From assembly GCF_000812565.1 (NCBI RefSeq), contig NZ_JTAM01000001.1, positions 332,893-396,892 on the forward strand: 64,000 nt of DNA, read 5' to 3'. Below are positions 8,412-17,642 of this stretch, piece after piece. Source of the stretch: Flammeovirga sp. OC4 (GTDB lineage: Bacteria > Bacteroidota > Bacteroidia > Cytophagales > Flammeovirgaceae). Under the pieces are notes generated by a model. That model made no database searches, was not told the DNA's origin, and saw nothing but the letters and a program-made list of their open reading frames with translations. Numbering within the stretch: position 1 is the first letter of the stretch; every line of letters starts with the position of its first letter. The position numbers were made by a program, and so were the translations under genes.

Positions 8412-11400
8412 TTATATTAAAATACCCATTATGGTAATATCATCTCTTTGATCTTCTTTACCTTGATGCAGTTCTAAAAGTTGATTTAGTTGCTCTTTTT
8501 GAGTTTTCAGAGGTAACCTTCCTACACTTTTTAATAGGTTCTCGAACATTATTCTCCCTATTTTTTTCCTTTGAGTATTATTTTGGTCAATGTAACCATC
8601 AGTTGTTAAATAAATCACGGTATTCTTATCTAACATTATTTCATTATTTTCAAATTCTCGACCTTTACGCTGTACTCCTCCAATTGCTTTTTTACTTCCA
8701 TTAATTATATGAAGTTCTTCATCGGCTCTTGAGAAATAGTACAGAGGACGTTTAGCTCCAGCAAAAACTATTTTATTCTTATTTCCTTGAGGAGTAATCT
8801 TACATAAACAAATATCCATACCATCAGTGTTGGCAGATGTATCTTGTTTTAGTGCTTTTCTCACTCTTTGATGTAACCTCTCTAAAATTTCTTTTGGATC
8901 ATCAATTTTCAATTCATTAATAATATAATTGAAAGACGCACTCCCTATCATACTCATAAATGCACCAGGAACACCGTGACCTGTACAATCAATTACCGCA
9001 ATCAATAAACTACCATTACTTTGTCCTACCCAATAAAAATCACCTGCAACAATGTCTTTCGCTTTGTAAATTAAAAAATACTCATCAAAAACGGTTGCTA
9101 AATAATCATCACTTGGAAGTACTGCCGTCTGAATAGTCTGAGCATATCTAACACTATTAGTAATGTGATTATGTTGCGACTTTAAGGTTTCATTTTGAGT
9201 TTGTAATACCTCATTTTTTTCTTCGATATAATTTCTTTGAGCAAGAATTTCTTCTTGCTGTTGCACTAACTCCTCATTCTGAACGGTAATTTCATTTTTT
9301 TGAAGTTGAAGGGCTTCATTTTGTTTTGTGATTTCTTTTTGTTGTTCTGAAAGCTCTTCATTTTGAGCAACAACTTCCTCGGTACGTTCTTGAACAATCA
9401 GTTCCAACTTTCTTTGTTCTTTGATCAGTTTCTTGGTTCTGTATTTATAAAAAGAAATAAACGCACCAATCATAGAAAATAAGACAAAAAGTCGAAACCA
9501 AATCGTTTTCCACCATGGTGGTAATATTATAATTCTAATACTCGTTCCCTCTTCATTCCAAACGTTATGATTATTGGATGCAATCACCTTAAATGTATAA
9601 CTCCCCGCATCTAAATTGGTGTAAGTTGCTGTCCTTCTATTCCCATCTCTCCATTGATTATCGAAACCTTCTAACTTATACTTATATTGATTTCTTTCAG
9701 AGTGAGTATAATTCAATGCCGCAAAATCGATACTAAAAACTGATTGCTCATAAGTAAGAATAATTTGTTCAGTTTCTTCAATGACATCTGTTAGAGGAGA
9801 ACCCTCTTCTTCTAGGTTTACTTTTTCATTAAACAGTTGAAAGTTGGTGAAAACGACAGGAGGTGCAATTGTATTTTTTTTCACATCAAGTGGATCGAAT
9901 AAAGTCGCTCCGCTACTATTACCAAAAAGTAGTTTACCGTTAGTTAATTTGAATACACTTCCTTTATTGAATTCTCCGTCTTGCGAAAGACTTGTTCCCA
10001 AATAATTTACAAATGTTTTTGTCTTAGGGTCAAACCTAGCAATATTATTTTTAGCGGACACCCAAATATAGCCTTCTTCGTCTTGAACCAGTGCTCTAAT
10101 TTCAGGACTAACTAAACCTTCCTTTGTTCCATAGGTTTTAAAAACTCCTTTTTTAGAATCAAAGTTTGATAATCCATTGGAAGTACTCACCCATATTTCA
10201 CCCTCTTTTGTTTCAATAACTTGAGTAGGCACCGCTCCACCAATTGAAGTTGAATCTGCATCATTGGGTACAAAAAACCTTAATTCCTTTGTATTCAAAT
10301 TATACACATATAAACCATAGTAACTATTAAAGTATAATTCTTGTTGGCTACTTTCGAAGATGTTAAAGAACACATTTGACGACTGATTGCCAGTTATTGG
10401 AAGAATACTTTTAGAGGTGGTGTTGGTTTTAGGATTAAACATAACCAATCCTTCATCGTGAGCTATCATCCAGAAATTGCCCTTACTATCTTCATACACT
10501 TTCCATATATTATTATTAGGTATAGAAGCGATTTGTGAAGGGTCATGTAGATAGTTTTTAAAAGTCTCTTTTATTGGATCAAACACACTTAACCCTCCTG
10601 CCCATGTCCCTAGCCATAATCTTTTATCTTTTCCTTTTGTAATGGATAAAATAGAATTTGAGCTTACGCTTTTGGGATTGCCAGCGTCATAGTTCAAAAC
10701 AGACATTCTCTTAGACCGCTTATCAAAAACATTTAATCCTCCACCATCAGTACCAAAATAAATTTTTTGTTGATCCTCATAAAAAGACATTACACTGTTG
10801 TTTGTCAATAATTCATAACCTCCTCTATCTTTTGAAATCAAGCTAAAAGCATTCGTTTGAGCATCACAATAATTTAACCCTTTACGAAAACCTCCTATCC
10901 ATATATTACTTGAATTATCCTTGAAAAACCGAAGTATGTGGTTTTCAGAAAGGCTATTCGGGTCATTCACTTTGTTCTGAATATAATCGTGTGCATTATT
11001 TTGAGGGTTGAGTACAATCACTCCATGTGAAGAAGAGCCTAACCAAATTCTATCATTGACTTCTAAAATATCCCAAATTACATTTGTTGCTAAAGAAACA
11101 TGTTGAAATTTCTTTGTGTTATGATTTAACTCAAATAACCCTCCACCATCTGTTCCTACTCTTATTTTGCCATTTTGATCTTGGTGTATAACTTCAATAT
11201 GATCATTTGTAAGTCCTCCCAGGTTAGATGACTTATAAACCCTTTGCGTTATTCCTGAAGTATTGAGAACATATACCCCATCATTCTTAGTCCCTACCCA
11301 GATCTCATTTTCTTTAGAAATCAATAGATTAGTAACATGTTTACCAAACAAACTCTTTACTACTTCTTTTTTCTGGATATCAAATAAGTACAATCCTTTT

Positions 11401-11849
11401 AAACCACCTATCAAAAAATAGCCTGGCTTGAGAAGTTTTATATCTTTAATATCCACTAACTTTTGGTGAATCACTCGCTGAAAACAGTCCTTTTCCCTAT
11501 TGTAGTAATCTATTCCTCCAGAATTTCCGACCCAAAGGATTCCATTATCATCTTCAATGATACAATTTATGTAATCCGAATTTAGGGTATTCTCATTTTT
11601 ACTTGACTTTTTATAGTTTCTAAAGTTATAACCATCATACCGGTTTAAACCACTTTCGGTTGCAAACCACATAAAGCCTTTTTGATCTTGATATATATCT
11701 CTCACATGAACATGAGATAATCCATCTTGGATACTTAAACGTTCAAAATTGTATGACGTTTTTTCTGGAAATTGACCATATATTTTCAATGGTGTGACGA
11801 ATATGATCAGGTAAATTGTAATTAACAGTAATTGCCCAGTTTTGTACAT
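8412..11849 (-). CDS. Two-component-type propeller sensor with Y_Y_Y domain, coiled coil and SpoIIE/PP2C phosphatase output
   Basis: This is a 1145-residue transmembrane regulator. After a signal peptide come many Reg_prop repeats (patterns like I.ED..GilWvGt.ggl and NNiW.vyEDskGnfW), forming two periplasmic seven-bladed propellers (about 30-700). A Y_Y_Y beta-sandwich follows (about 715-780, with YKLEGFDNQW), then one membrane helix (about 783-803). A long glutamine/glutamate-rich coiled coil (about 811-897) has repeated QNEEL/QQxEI units. The last 248 residues are a SpoIIE-type PP2C phosphatase with metal motifs DCTGHGVPG, TDG and RDD. The usual output in this architecture is a histidine kinase (HTCS) or an LytTR/HTH. 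Here the output is a Ser/Thr phosphatase, implying control of a partner-switching or phospho-Ser pathway. No anti-sigma antagonist is adjacent. Confidence 0.88.
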   Translation of the reverse strand: MYKTGQLLLITIYLIIFVTPLKIYGQFPEKTSYNFERLSIQDGLSHVHVRDIYQDQKGFMWFATESGLNRYDGYNFRNYKKSSKNENTLNSDYINCIIEDDNGILWVGNSGGIDYYNREKDCFQRVIHQKLVDIKDIKLLKPGYFLIGGLKGLYLFDIQKKEVVKSLFGKHVTNLLISKENEIWVGTKNDGVYVLNTSGITQRVYKSSNLGGLTNDHIEVIHQDQNGKIRVGTDGGGLFELNHNTKKFQHVSLATNVIWDILEVNDRIWLGSSSHGVIVLNPQNNAHDYIQNKVNDPNSLSENHILRFFKDNSSNIWIGGFRKGLNYCDAQTNAFSLISKDRGGYELLTNNSVMSFYEDQQKIYFGTDGGGLNVFDKRSKRMSVLNYDAGNPKSVSSNSILSITKGKDKRLWLGTWAGGLSVFDPIKETFKNYLHDPSQIASIPNNNIWKVYEDSKGNFWMIAHDEGLVMFNPKTNTTSKSILPITGNQSSNVFFNIFESSQQELYFNSYYGLYVYNLNTKELRFFVPNDADSTSIGGAVPTQVIETKEGEIWVSTSNGLSNFDSKKGVFKTYGTKEGLVSPEIRALVQDEEGYIWVSAKNNIARFDPKTKTFVNYLGTSLSQDGEFNKGSVFKLTNGKLLFGNSSGATLFDPLDVKKNTIAPPVVFTNFQLFNEKVNLEEEGSPLTDVIEETEQIILTYEQSVFSIDFAALNYTHSERNQYKYKLEGFDNQWRDGNRRTATYTNLDAGSYTFKVIASNNHNVWNEEGTSIRIIILPPWWKTIWFRLFVLFSMIGAFISFYKYRTKKLIKEQRKLELIVQERTEEVVAQNEELSEQQKEITKQNEALQLQKNEITVQNEELVQQQEEILAQRNYIEEKNEVLQTQNETLKSQHNHITNSVRYAQTIQTAVLPSDDYLATVFDEYFLIYKAKDIVAGDFYWVGQSNGSLLIAVIDCTGHGVPGAFMSMIGSASFNYIINELKIDDPKEILERLHQRVRKALKQDTSANTDGMDICLCKITPQGNKNKIVFAGAKRPLYYFSRADEELHIINGSKKAIGGVQRKGREFENNEIMLDKNTVIYLTTDGYIDQNNTQRKKIGRIMFENLLKSVGRLPLKTQKEQLNQLLELHQGKEDQRDDITIMGILI

Positions 11850-12003
11850 GTTGACTTCTAATAAATAAGAGAGTGTAGTTCAATTCATTTTCATAAGCAT
11901 AGATCACTTAAAATAAGTGTACCTGCAACACCAATTTAACAACCATGTTAGAATAATGCAATAAAAACTAAATATAGTTTCATTACACATTGATAATGAA
12001 GAC

Positions 12004-12041
12004 AATAAAAAAAGGCTATGATACAATGATCACAACCTTTT
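12004..12041 (-). terminator. Intrinsic terminator of queA
   Basis: Read on the minus strand: stem AAAAGGTTGTGAT / ATCATAGCCTTTT (two G-T wobble pairs) with a short loop, followed by a run of seven T. It sits just after the queA stop codon. Confidence 0.75.
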
Positions 12042-12063
12042 AAATATATTTTCTTTTATTATA

Positions 12064-13284
12064 CTAACTTCTGAATAATAAAGAAGAATCACCGTAACTC
12101 AGGAAACGGTAATCATTGTCCAAAGCAGCGTTATATACTTTTCTCCAATCCTCACCAATAAACGCAGCGATCAATAATACTAATGTTGTACTTGGCAAAT
12201 GGAAATTAGTCACCAATGCATCAATTACTTTAAAATCATAACCTGGCATAATGAAAATTGAAGTTTCACCACTTAAAGTGTCTACTCCTCTTTCTTCCAT
12301 TAAATCTAAAACAGCCTGGAAAGCTTCTTTTCTTGAAGGTAAATCTTGGTTCGCTTTCTCATAAGGCTCCAATTTTTTCACATCAAAACTAGCATTTTTA
12401 TCTTCTAATACTCGTACACCATACCAATATGTACTTTCCAGAGTCCTCATTGAAGTTGTGCCTACGCAAGCTACTTTTTTGGCATGGATTAGTGCTTTTA
12501 TATTCTCTTTTGTAACAATGATTTGCTCATTGTGCATATCATGATCCGTTACAATATCAGATGAAATAGGTTTGAATGTACCTGCACTTACATGAAGTGT
12601 CACTTCTTCTTCTCTTACACCCTTGTCTGCTAATTGTTTTAAAACTGCTTCAGTAAAGTGTAAACCGGCAGTTGGTGCAGCAACAGCTCCTTCATTTTTA
12701 GAGTAAACCGTTTGATAAGTATCCTTATCTTCTTCAGTAGCTTCTCTTTTGATATAAGGAGGAAGTGGAGTATTACCCGCAGCCGAAATAATATCTACAA
12801 ATTTCAGATCAGCATTTTCCCATTCAAACTTTACATACCTTTTGGTACGGTCTTCGTGACTCACCGTCAACTTCTCAATCTTCCCTTCTACCTCAACAGC
12901 AGCTTCAAGCTTTTGATCTTTCCAACGTTTGAAATTACCGATGGCACATTCCCAAACTGTGCCACTTTCTGCTAACATTGCAGCAGAAATATCTTTGGTA
13001 GGAGCTACTGGATTTAAAAGGAAAACTTCTATTTGAGCACCTGTTTCTTTTTTGAAATAAAGTCTAGCAGGTAAAACCTTTGTGTTATTAAAAAACAAAG
13101 TATAAGAATCATCGAATTCATTTACGATGTCTTTGAATATTTTATGCTCAATGTTTCCACCTTTGTAAAGCATCAACTTGGATTCATCTCTTGGTGAATG
13201 AGGATGCTTTGCAATTCTTTCTGTTGGCAGTTCATACTGGTATTCTGCCAGGTCGATTTGAGGTAATTTAATATCGTTTTCCAT
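12064..13284 (-). CDS. queA: S-adenosylmethionine:tRNA ribosyltransferase-isomerase
   Basis: This cytoplasmic tRNA-modification enzyme transfers and isomerises the ribosyl moiety of S-adenosylmethionine onto 7-aminomethyl-7-deazaguanine at tRNA position 34 to give epoxyqueuosine. The 406 residues contain the family segments YELPTERIAKHP, VLPARLYF, NTPLPPYIKR, AAPTAGLHFT, VTLHVSAGTF and FHLPSTTLVLL. Some Bacteroidota QueA proteins, like this one, are slightly longer than the E. coli form (about 356). It is a monocistronic unit with its own terminator, divergent from pyrD. Confidence 0.96.
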   Translation of the reverse strand: MENDIKLPQIDLAEYQYELPTERIAKHPHSPRDESKLMLYKGGNIEHKIFKDIVNEFDDSYTLFFNNTKVLPARLYFKKETGAQIEVFLLNPVAPTKDISAAMLAESGTVWECAIGNFKRWKDQKLEAAVEVEGKIEKLTVSHEDRTKRYVKFEWENADLKFVDIISAAGNTPLPPYIKREATEEDKDTYQTVYSKNEGAVAAPTAGLHFTEAVLKQLADKGVREEEVTLHVSAGTFKPISSDIVTDHDMHNEQIIVTKENIKALIHAKKVACVGTTSMRTLESTYWYGVRVLEDKNASFDVKKLEPYEKANQDLPSRKEAFQAVLDLMEERGVDTLSGETSIFIMPGYDFKVIDALVTNFHLPSTTLVLLIAAFIGEDWRKVYNAALDNDYRFLSYGDSSLLFRS

Positions 13285-13461
13285 GCTTTCTATTTTTCAA
13301 GACTGCAAATGTCGGTATTTCATCCAAATGAACAAAACACTCTCGATTAATAGTTGATAATTCATTCGAAGTAGGAACTTTATGTTTTCATCTTTTGAGT
13401 ATTCCGCATCCCCTCCTCATTAAAAATTACAATTTCATATCATAATCTGCTTAATTCTAAC

Positions 13462-13469
13462 TACCTTTG
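13462..13469 (+). promoter_or_regulatory. -7 promoter box for pyrD
   Basis: TACCTTTG is an exact match to TAnnTTTG. It overlaps an upstream in-frame ATG at 13467, so that ATG cannot be in the transcript and the start at 13530 is favoured. Confidence 0.55.
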
Positions 13470-13529
13470 CACCGTTTTGTGCGAAAACTGATCGTTAGTT
13501 TTCATTTTTGTCTAAAATTTTGTATCGAA

Positions 13530-14573
13530 ATGAGTTTCTACAAATCTGTTGTCAGACCTTTCTTATTTAAGGTTGACCCTGAGAAAATCCACCATTTTAC
13601 AGTTGGTTATTTAAAAACAGCCTTCTCATTACCTTTTGCAAAAAGCATTGCTAAAGGAATGTATAAAGTCAATGATACTCGACTTGAAAGAGAAGTTTTC
13701 GGTATTAAATTCCCATCTCCAGTAGGTTTAGCAGCAGGTTTTGATAAGGATGCAAAGTTAATTGATGAGTTTGAATGTTTTGGTTTTGGTTTTATCGAAA
13801 TTGGAACGTTGACTCCTGTAGGGCAACCTGGAAATGAAAAACCTAGAATTTTCAGACTTCCTCCTGATCAAGGTTTGATCAACAGAATGGGCTTTAACAA
13901 CGAAGGTGTGGAAGCTGCTGTAGAACGTCTGAAAAATAGAAAATCAAAGGTGATTGTAGGTGGTAACATCGGAAAAAATAAAGTTACACCTAACGAAGAA
14001 GCTGTTGAAGACTACAAAAAAGGATTCCATGCTCTTTTTGATCATGTGGATTATTTCACAGTAAATATTTCTTCTCCGAATACACCTAACTTAAGAGCTT
14101 TACAAGATAAAGAGCCTTTAAAAGAATTATTAGGTACTTTGAAAGCCTTAAACGCTGAGAAGAGTAATCCTAAACCAATCCTTCTAAAAATTGCTCCCGA
14201 TCTAACAAATGAGCAATTGGATGATATTCTCGAAGTAGTTCAAGCAACGAAAATTGATGGTGTGATTGCAACCAACACTACCATTAGTCGTGAAGGCTTA
14301 AGTACACCTAAGGAAAGAGTGGAAGCCATCGGCATGGGAGGATTAAGTGGTGTTCCTGTAAAGAATAGATCCACTGAGGTCATCAAATACCTTTATGAGA
14401 AATCAGGCAAAACACTTGATATTATTGGCGTGGGTGGTATTCACTCTGCTGAAGATGCTATTGAAAAACTAGAGGCAGGTGCCAAGCTTGTACAAGTATA
14501 TACAGGCTTTATTTATGAAGGTCCTGCTATAGTCAAAAACATAAATAAGGCAGTAATTAAAAAACTTCAATAA
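13530..14573 (+). CDS. pyrD: Dihydroorotate dehydrogenase (quinone), class 2
   Basis: This membrane-associated flavoprotein oxidises dihydroorotate to orotate in pyrimidine synthesis, passing electrons to quinone. The start at [13 protein letters not shown] is chosen because the promoter box overlaps a longer alternative ATG and because class 2 enzymes begin with this amphipathic quinone-binding helix. FMN-site motifs are visible: [37 protein letters not shown] (catalytic serine of class 2) and IGVGGI. The length of 347 residues is normal. pyrE lies 2 kb downstream, separated by recQ, so the pyrimidine genes are near each other but not an operon. Confidence 0.95.
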   Translation: MSFYKSVVRPFLFKVDPEKIHHFTVGYLKTAFSLPFAKSIAKGMYKVNDTRLEREVFGIKFPSPVGLAAGFDKDAKLIDEFECFGFGFIEIGTLTPVGQPGNEKPRIFRLPPDQGLINRMGFNNEGVEAAVERLKNRKSKVIVGGNIGKNKVTPNEEAVEDYKKGFHALFDHVDYFTVNISSPNTPNLRALQDKEPLKELLGTLKALNAEKSNPKPILLKIAPDLTNEQLDDILEVVQATKIDGVIATNTTISREGLSTPKERVEAIGMGGLSGVPVKNRSTEVIKYLYEKSGKTLDIIGVGGIHSAEDAIEKLEAGAKLVQVYTGFIYEGPAIVKNINKAVIKKLQ

Positions 14574-14662
14574 ATTTTTACATTTTTCGCAACCTTATTC
14601 ACAGTTGTTCGTTAATACATGTAAAGAAAGATTGTTGTAGTTAATGAAATTGTCGAGGAGAG

Positions 14663-14694
14663 AGCACCAAAATATTTTGGTGCTTTCTTTTTAT
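14663..14694 (+). terminator. Intrinsic terminator of pyrD
   Basis: The perfect palindrome AGCACCAAAATATTTTGGTGCT is followed by TTCTTTTTAT. It lies about 90 nt after the pyrD stop codon, just before the convergent recQ end. Confidence 0.75.
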
Positions 14695-14703
14695 ATCTAC
14701 TTT

Positions 14704-16620
14704 CTAGGAATCAGACAATATAATCTTCTTATCCTCAGACCATTTCACTTTTTTTCTTTCAAATAATTCATTCAACGATTTTGTGAATCCTTCCAAATCA
14801 ACAGGCAGCAAAGTGCTTTCAAGTTCATGCAGTGAATAGCTATCTTCTTTTAGGGCCTCTAATATATCTTCATCATAAGATTTTACATTCTTATTCCATT
14901 GATTATTTTTTTTCTTCTGAAGGCAATTATCACAGATTCCACAATTCTCCCCTTCATAATCTCCAAAGTATTCTCTTAAGGCAATACTTCTACATTTATC
15001 TTGATTCTCAATGAAATTAATCATTGATTTTGCTTTGGAGTAATCTTGATTTTTTCGTTGAGAAAGTAATTTTTTATTGAGTGGTAATTGGTTATGCAGG
15101 TATCTTGGTAAAATAAAAGTTACCTGTGGTCTATCTTTTTTAGGTTGATAATTGATCACTTCTAGTTTATGCAATTCATTCAACATCGAAGTCACCCTAT
15201 CGAGAGGAATACCATTTTTAAAGGCTATGTCTCTCTCTTCAATTCTCACAAAACTATTAAAGAGATCTCCTCCATACATTCTCAACATTCCTTTCATCAT
15301 CAACTCAAAATGCGGATGACGGATGAGGTATGCATAAAAATCTTCAGGAGTAGATTTGATCATTACTGTTGGATCATGAAACACACTTTCATTGAATAAT
15401 AAAACCTCCTGTTCTTCCAATCTTTTTAATGCATAATAGGTTTCTGTTGGAGGAAGGTCATATTTTTTGATAAATGGTTTGATATAAAAATTAAAGGAAG
15501 TCATCTCACCGCTTCCTACAGCCAATCGATAATGGTTCCCTAAACATTGATACACTCGTCTCAGAAAATCAATAGAAGGATGCCTCTGCTCAACCCATTC
15601 TAATAGTTTTTTTCTTTGGTCATTACTTGCCAACAATACGGCATAAGCCTTCTCTCCATCTCTTCCTCCTCTCCCGGCTTCTTGATAGTACGCTTCTAAG
15701 CTTTCTGGAGCACCAACATTGACTACAACTCTTACATCTGGCTTGTCGATTCCCATTCCAAAAGCATTCGTGGAAACGATAATTCTGACTTGACCTTTAA
15801 TCCATGCCGATTGCTTTAGTTCCCTCGTCTCAGTGGGTAATCCTGCATGATAAAAATCCGCTTTGATGTATTGATTGTTCAGCCACTCCGCATACTGCAT
15901 AGCTTGCTTTCTGGTACGTACATACACTATACCCGAACCCTGTACTTTATTGAGTATATCCAATAATTTACGAAAAGGTTCATCTTGTTTGAAGATAGAG
16001 AAAGATAAATTAGGACGATCAAAACTACCTTTAAATACCGTATATTTTTGAAGGTTTAAATGTTCAATGATATCTTCTTGAGCTTTTGCAGTAGCTGTTG
16101 CCGTTAGAGCCATACAAGGAACCTCAGGGATGATTTTACGAACCTCTTTAATTTTTAAGTACTGAGGTCTAAAGTCAAAACCCCACTGAGAAATACAGTG
16201 TGCCTCATCCACCACCAAAAGTCCTACAGACATTCTTTTCAGACGCTCCAAAAACATAGGCGTCTTCAACCTTTCAGGAGAAACATATAGAAATTTAACG
16301 GCACCTTGCACCACATTTTCCAATAAGATATCAATCTCTCTGTTGTTCAATCCCGAATACAATGCCTTGGCTGGAATCCCTCTTCTAGTCAATTGTTCTA
16401 CTTGATCCTTCATTAAAGCAATCAAAGGAGTGATCACAATACAGACTCCTTTTCTGGCAATACCCGGCACTTGGAAACAAATCGATTTTCCTCCTCCTGT
16501 AGGCAGAAGTGCTAACGTATCTTTTCCTTGATAAGCATTTTCAATTATATCACCTTGTAAGGGTCTGAATGCATCATATCCCCAAAACTTCTTCAATATT
16601 TGTAAGAATCCCTCTCTCAT
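14704..16620 (-). CDS. recQ: ATP-dependent DNA helicase, RecQ family (short form without HRDC)
   Basis: This is a 3'-5' SF2 DNA helicase for recombination and repair. Walker A is at residues 42-46 (GGGKS) and DEAH at 138-141, followed by HCISQWGFDFRPQY, the RecQ aromatic-rich loop. Motif VI is QEAGRGGRDG. A cysteine set C..CGICDNC near 570 forms the zinc site, preceded by an extended winged-helix-like region. The protein ends about 70 residues later, without a recognisable HRDC domain. An upstream TTG at 16629 could add three residues, but the ATG is preferred. It is divergent from pyrE. This short architecture matches a second RecQ type I associate with Bacteroidota and Bacillus RecS, from memory. 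Confidence 0.93.
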   Translation of the reverse strand: MREGFLQILKKFWGYDAFRPLQGDIIENAYQGKDTLALLPTGGGKSICFQVPGIARKGVCIVITPLIALMKDQVEQLTRRGIPAKALYSGLNNREIDILLENVVQGAVKFLYVSPERLKTPMFLERLKRMSVGLLVVDEAHCISQWGFDFRPQYLKIKEVRKIIPEVPCMALTATATAKAQEDIIEHLNLQKYTVFKGSFDRPNLSFSIFKQDEPFRKLLDILNKVQGSGIVYVRTRKQAMQYAEWLNNQYIKADFYHAGLPTETRELKQSAWIKGQVRIIVSTNAFGMGIDKPDVRVVVNVGAPESLEAYYQEAGRGGRDGEKAYAVLLASNDQRKKLLEWVEQRHPSIDFLRRVYQCLGNHYRLAVGSGEMTSFNFYIKPFIKKYDLPPTETYYALKRLEEQEVLLFNESVFHDPTVMIKSTPEDFYAYLIRHPHFELMMKGMLRMYGGDLFNSFVRIEERDIAFKNGIPLDRVTSMLNELHKLEVINYQPKKDRPQVTFILPRYLHNQLPLNKKLLSQRKNQDYSKAKSMINFIENQDKCRSIALREYFGDYEGENCGICDNCLQKKKNNQWNKNVKSYDEDILEALKEDSYSLHELESTLLPVDLEGFTKSLNELFERKKVKWSEDKKIILSDS

Positions 16621-16687
16621 TTCGCTCAATTGACATATATTTTATCAGAAATCAAATATCAGAAATTTATTTTACGAATTTCTCTCT

Positions 16688-16695
16688 TATTTTTG
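16688..16695 (+). promoter_or_regulatory. -7 promoter box for pyrE
   Basis: TATTTTTG is an exact TAnnTTTG match, about 60 nt before the chosen pyrE ATG. It lies inside a longer TTG-initiated reading frame, which argues against that longer start. Confidence 0.5.
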
Positions 16696-16755
16696 CAAAA
16701 ATTTAAAAGTGGGCTTTGGTCCGCCTTTCACTTTAATTCAACATCAGCAATAACC

Positions 16756-17391
16756 ATGGAAAATACGATTGCAAAAAAAGTTGCTTCACTTTTATTGGAA
16801 ATTAATGCCATCAAAATCCGTCCTAATGCACCATTCACTTGGGCTTCGGGTTGGAAATCTCCAATTTACTGTGACAACCGTTTGTCATTATCTCATCCTC
16901 ATGCCAGAACTTATATCAAAAATGCACTTTGTGCAAAGATCCAAGAACAATTTGAAGATGCCGAAGCAATTGTAGGTGTTGCTACTGCGGGTATTCCTCA
17001 AGGTGCATTGATTGCTGATGCTTTAGGTCTTCCATTTGCCTATGTAAGATCAAAACCTAAAGGACACGGTATGACCAACATGATTGAAGGTGAATTAAAA
17101 GAAGGTGCTAAAGTAGTGGTTATCGAAGACCTAATCTCTACTGGTGGTAGTTCTTTGAAAGCATCTGAAGCTTTAAAAGAGGCAGGTATTGAAGTATTGG
17201 GTATGGCTGCTATTTTCACTTACGGGTTCGACCTATCAGTTGAAAACTTTGAAAATGCAGGTATTCCTTTAGTAACACTTTCTAACTACAATGCCATGTT
17301 GGAATTAGCACTTGAAAAAGATTACATCAAATCTGAAGATATTGAATCTCTTAAGTCTTGGAGATCTGCTCCATCTGAGTGGGGAAAATAA
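16756..17391 (+). CDS. pyrE: Orotate phosphoribosyltransferase
   Basis: This cytoplasmic enzyme joins orotate and PRPP to give OMP. The 211 residues contain the PRPP-binding loop VVVIEDLISTGGSS and the orotate-site segment FTWASGWKSPIYCDNR. A TTG-initiated extension of 42 residues exists in frame but is hydrophobic, unlike the family, and contains the promoter box. The ATG at MENTIAKKVAS gives the normal PyrE length. It is followed by a strong terminator and so is monocistronic. Confidence 0.95.
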   Translation: MENTIAKKVASLLLEINAIKIRPNAPFTWASGWKSPIYCDNRLSLSHPHARTYIKNALCAKIQEQFEDAEAIVGVATAGIPQGALIADALGLPFAYVRSKPKGHGMTNMIEGELKEGAKVVVIEDLISTGGSSLKASEALKEAGIEVLGMAAIFTYGFDLSVENFENAGIPLVTLSNYNAMLELALEKDYIKSEDIESLKSWRSAPSEWGK

Positions 17392-17415
17392 TCTCAAAGA
17401 TTTAATTAATTCCAT

Positions 17416-17460
17416 AAAAAGCCTCGAAGAATGTGATATGATTCTCTTCGAGGCTTTTTT
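17416..17460 (+). terminator. Intrinsic terminator of pyrE
   Basis: Stem GCCTCGAAGA / TCTTCGAGGC flanked by A5 and T6, with a 14-nt loop. The A and T runs extend the stem and make it usable in both directions. Confidence 0.88.
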
Positions 17461-17496
17461 GTGGTTTTGAGGAATACCATTATTTCTGTACAATGT

Positions 17497-17551
17497 AAGA
17501 AGCACGATTTAATGATGTTTTTATGTAAAACCGTCTTAAATCATGCTTCTT
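17497..17551. other. Long inverted repeat upstream of the ATE-like gene
   Basis: AAGAAGCACGATTTAA (17497-17512) pairs with TTAAATCATGCTTCTT (17536-17551) in 15 of 16 positions around a 23-nt loop. No T run follows directly and it stands apart from the pyrE terminator. It lies about 90 nt before the next ATG. It could be an operator, an RNA structure in the 5' leader, or a decayed terminator. Confidence 0.5.
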
Positions 17552-17642
17552 TTGTAATAAAAAACCTCTTTTTTGTCCAAACTTCCTATACTTTACCTAA
17601 TTTAGGGAACGAATTCAGTGTGATTTCTGTTTTTTTCTTACA

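Noticed and set aside
13467..13529. Longer ATG start for PyrD
   Set aside because: The -7 box TACCTTTG overlaps this ATG, and the extra residues do not fit the class 2 N-terminus.
16630..16755. TTG-initiated N-terminal extension of PyrE
   Set aside because: It would overlap the promoter box and add 42 hydrophobic residues not seen in the family.
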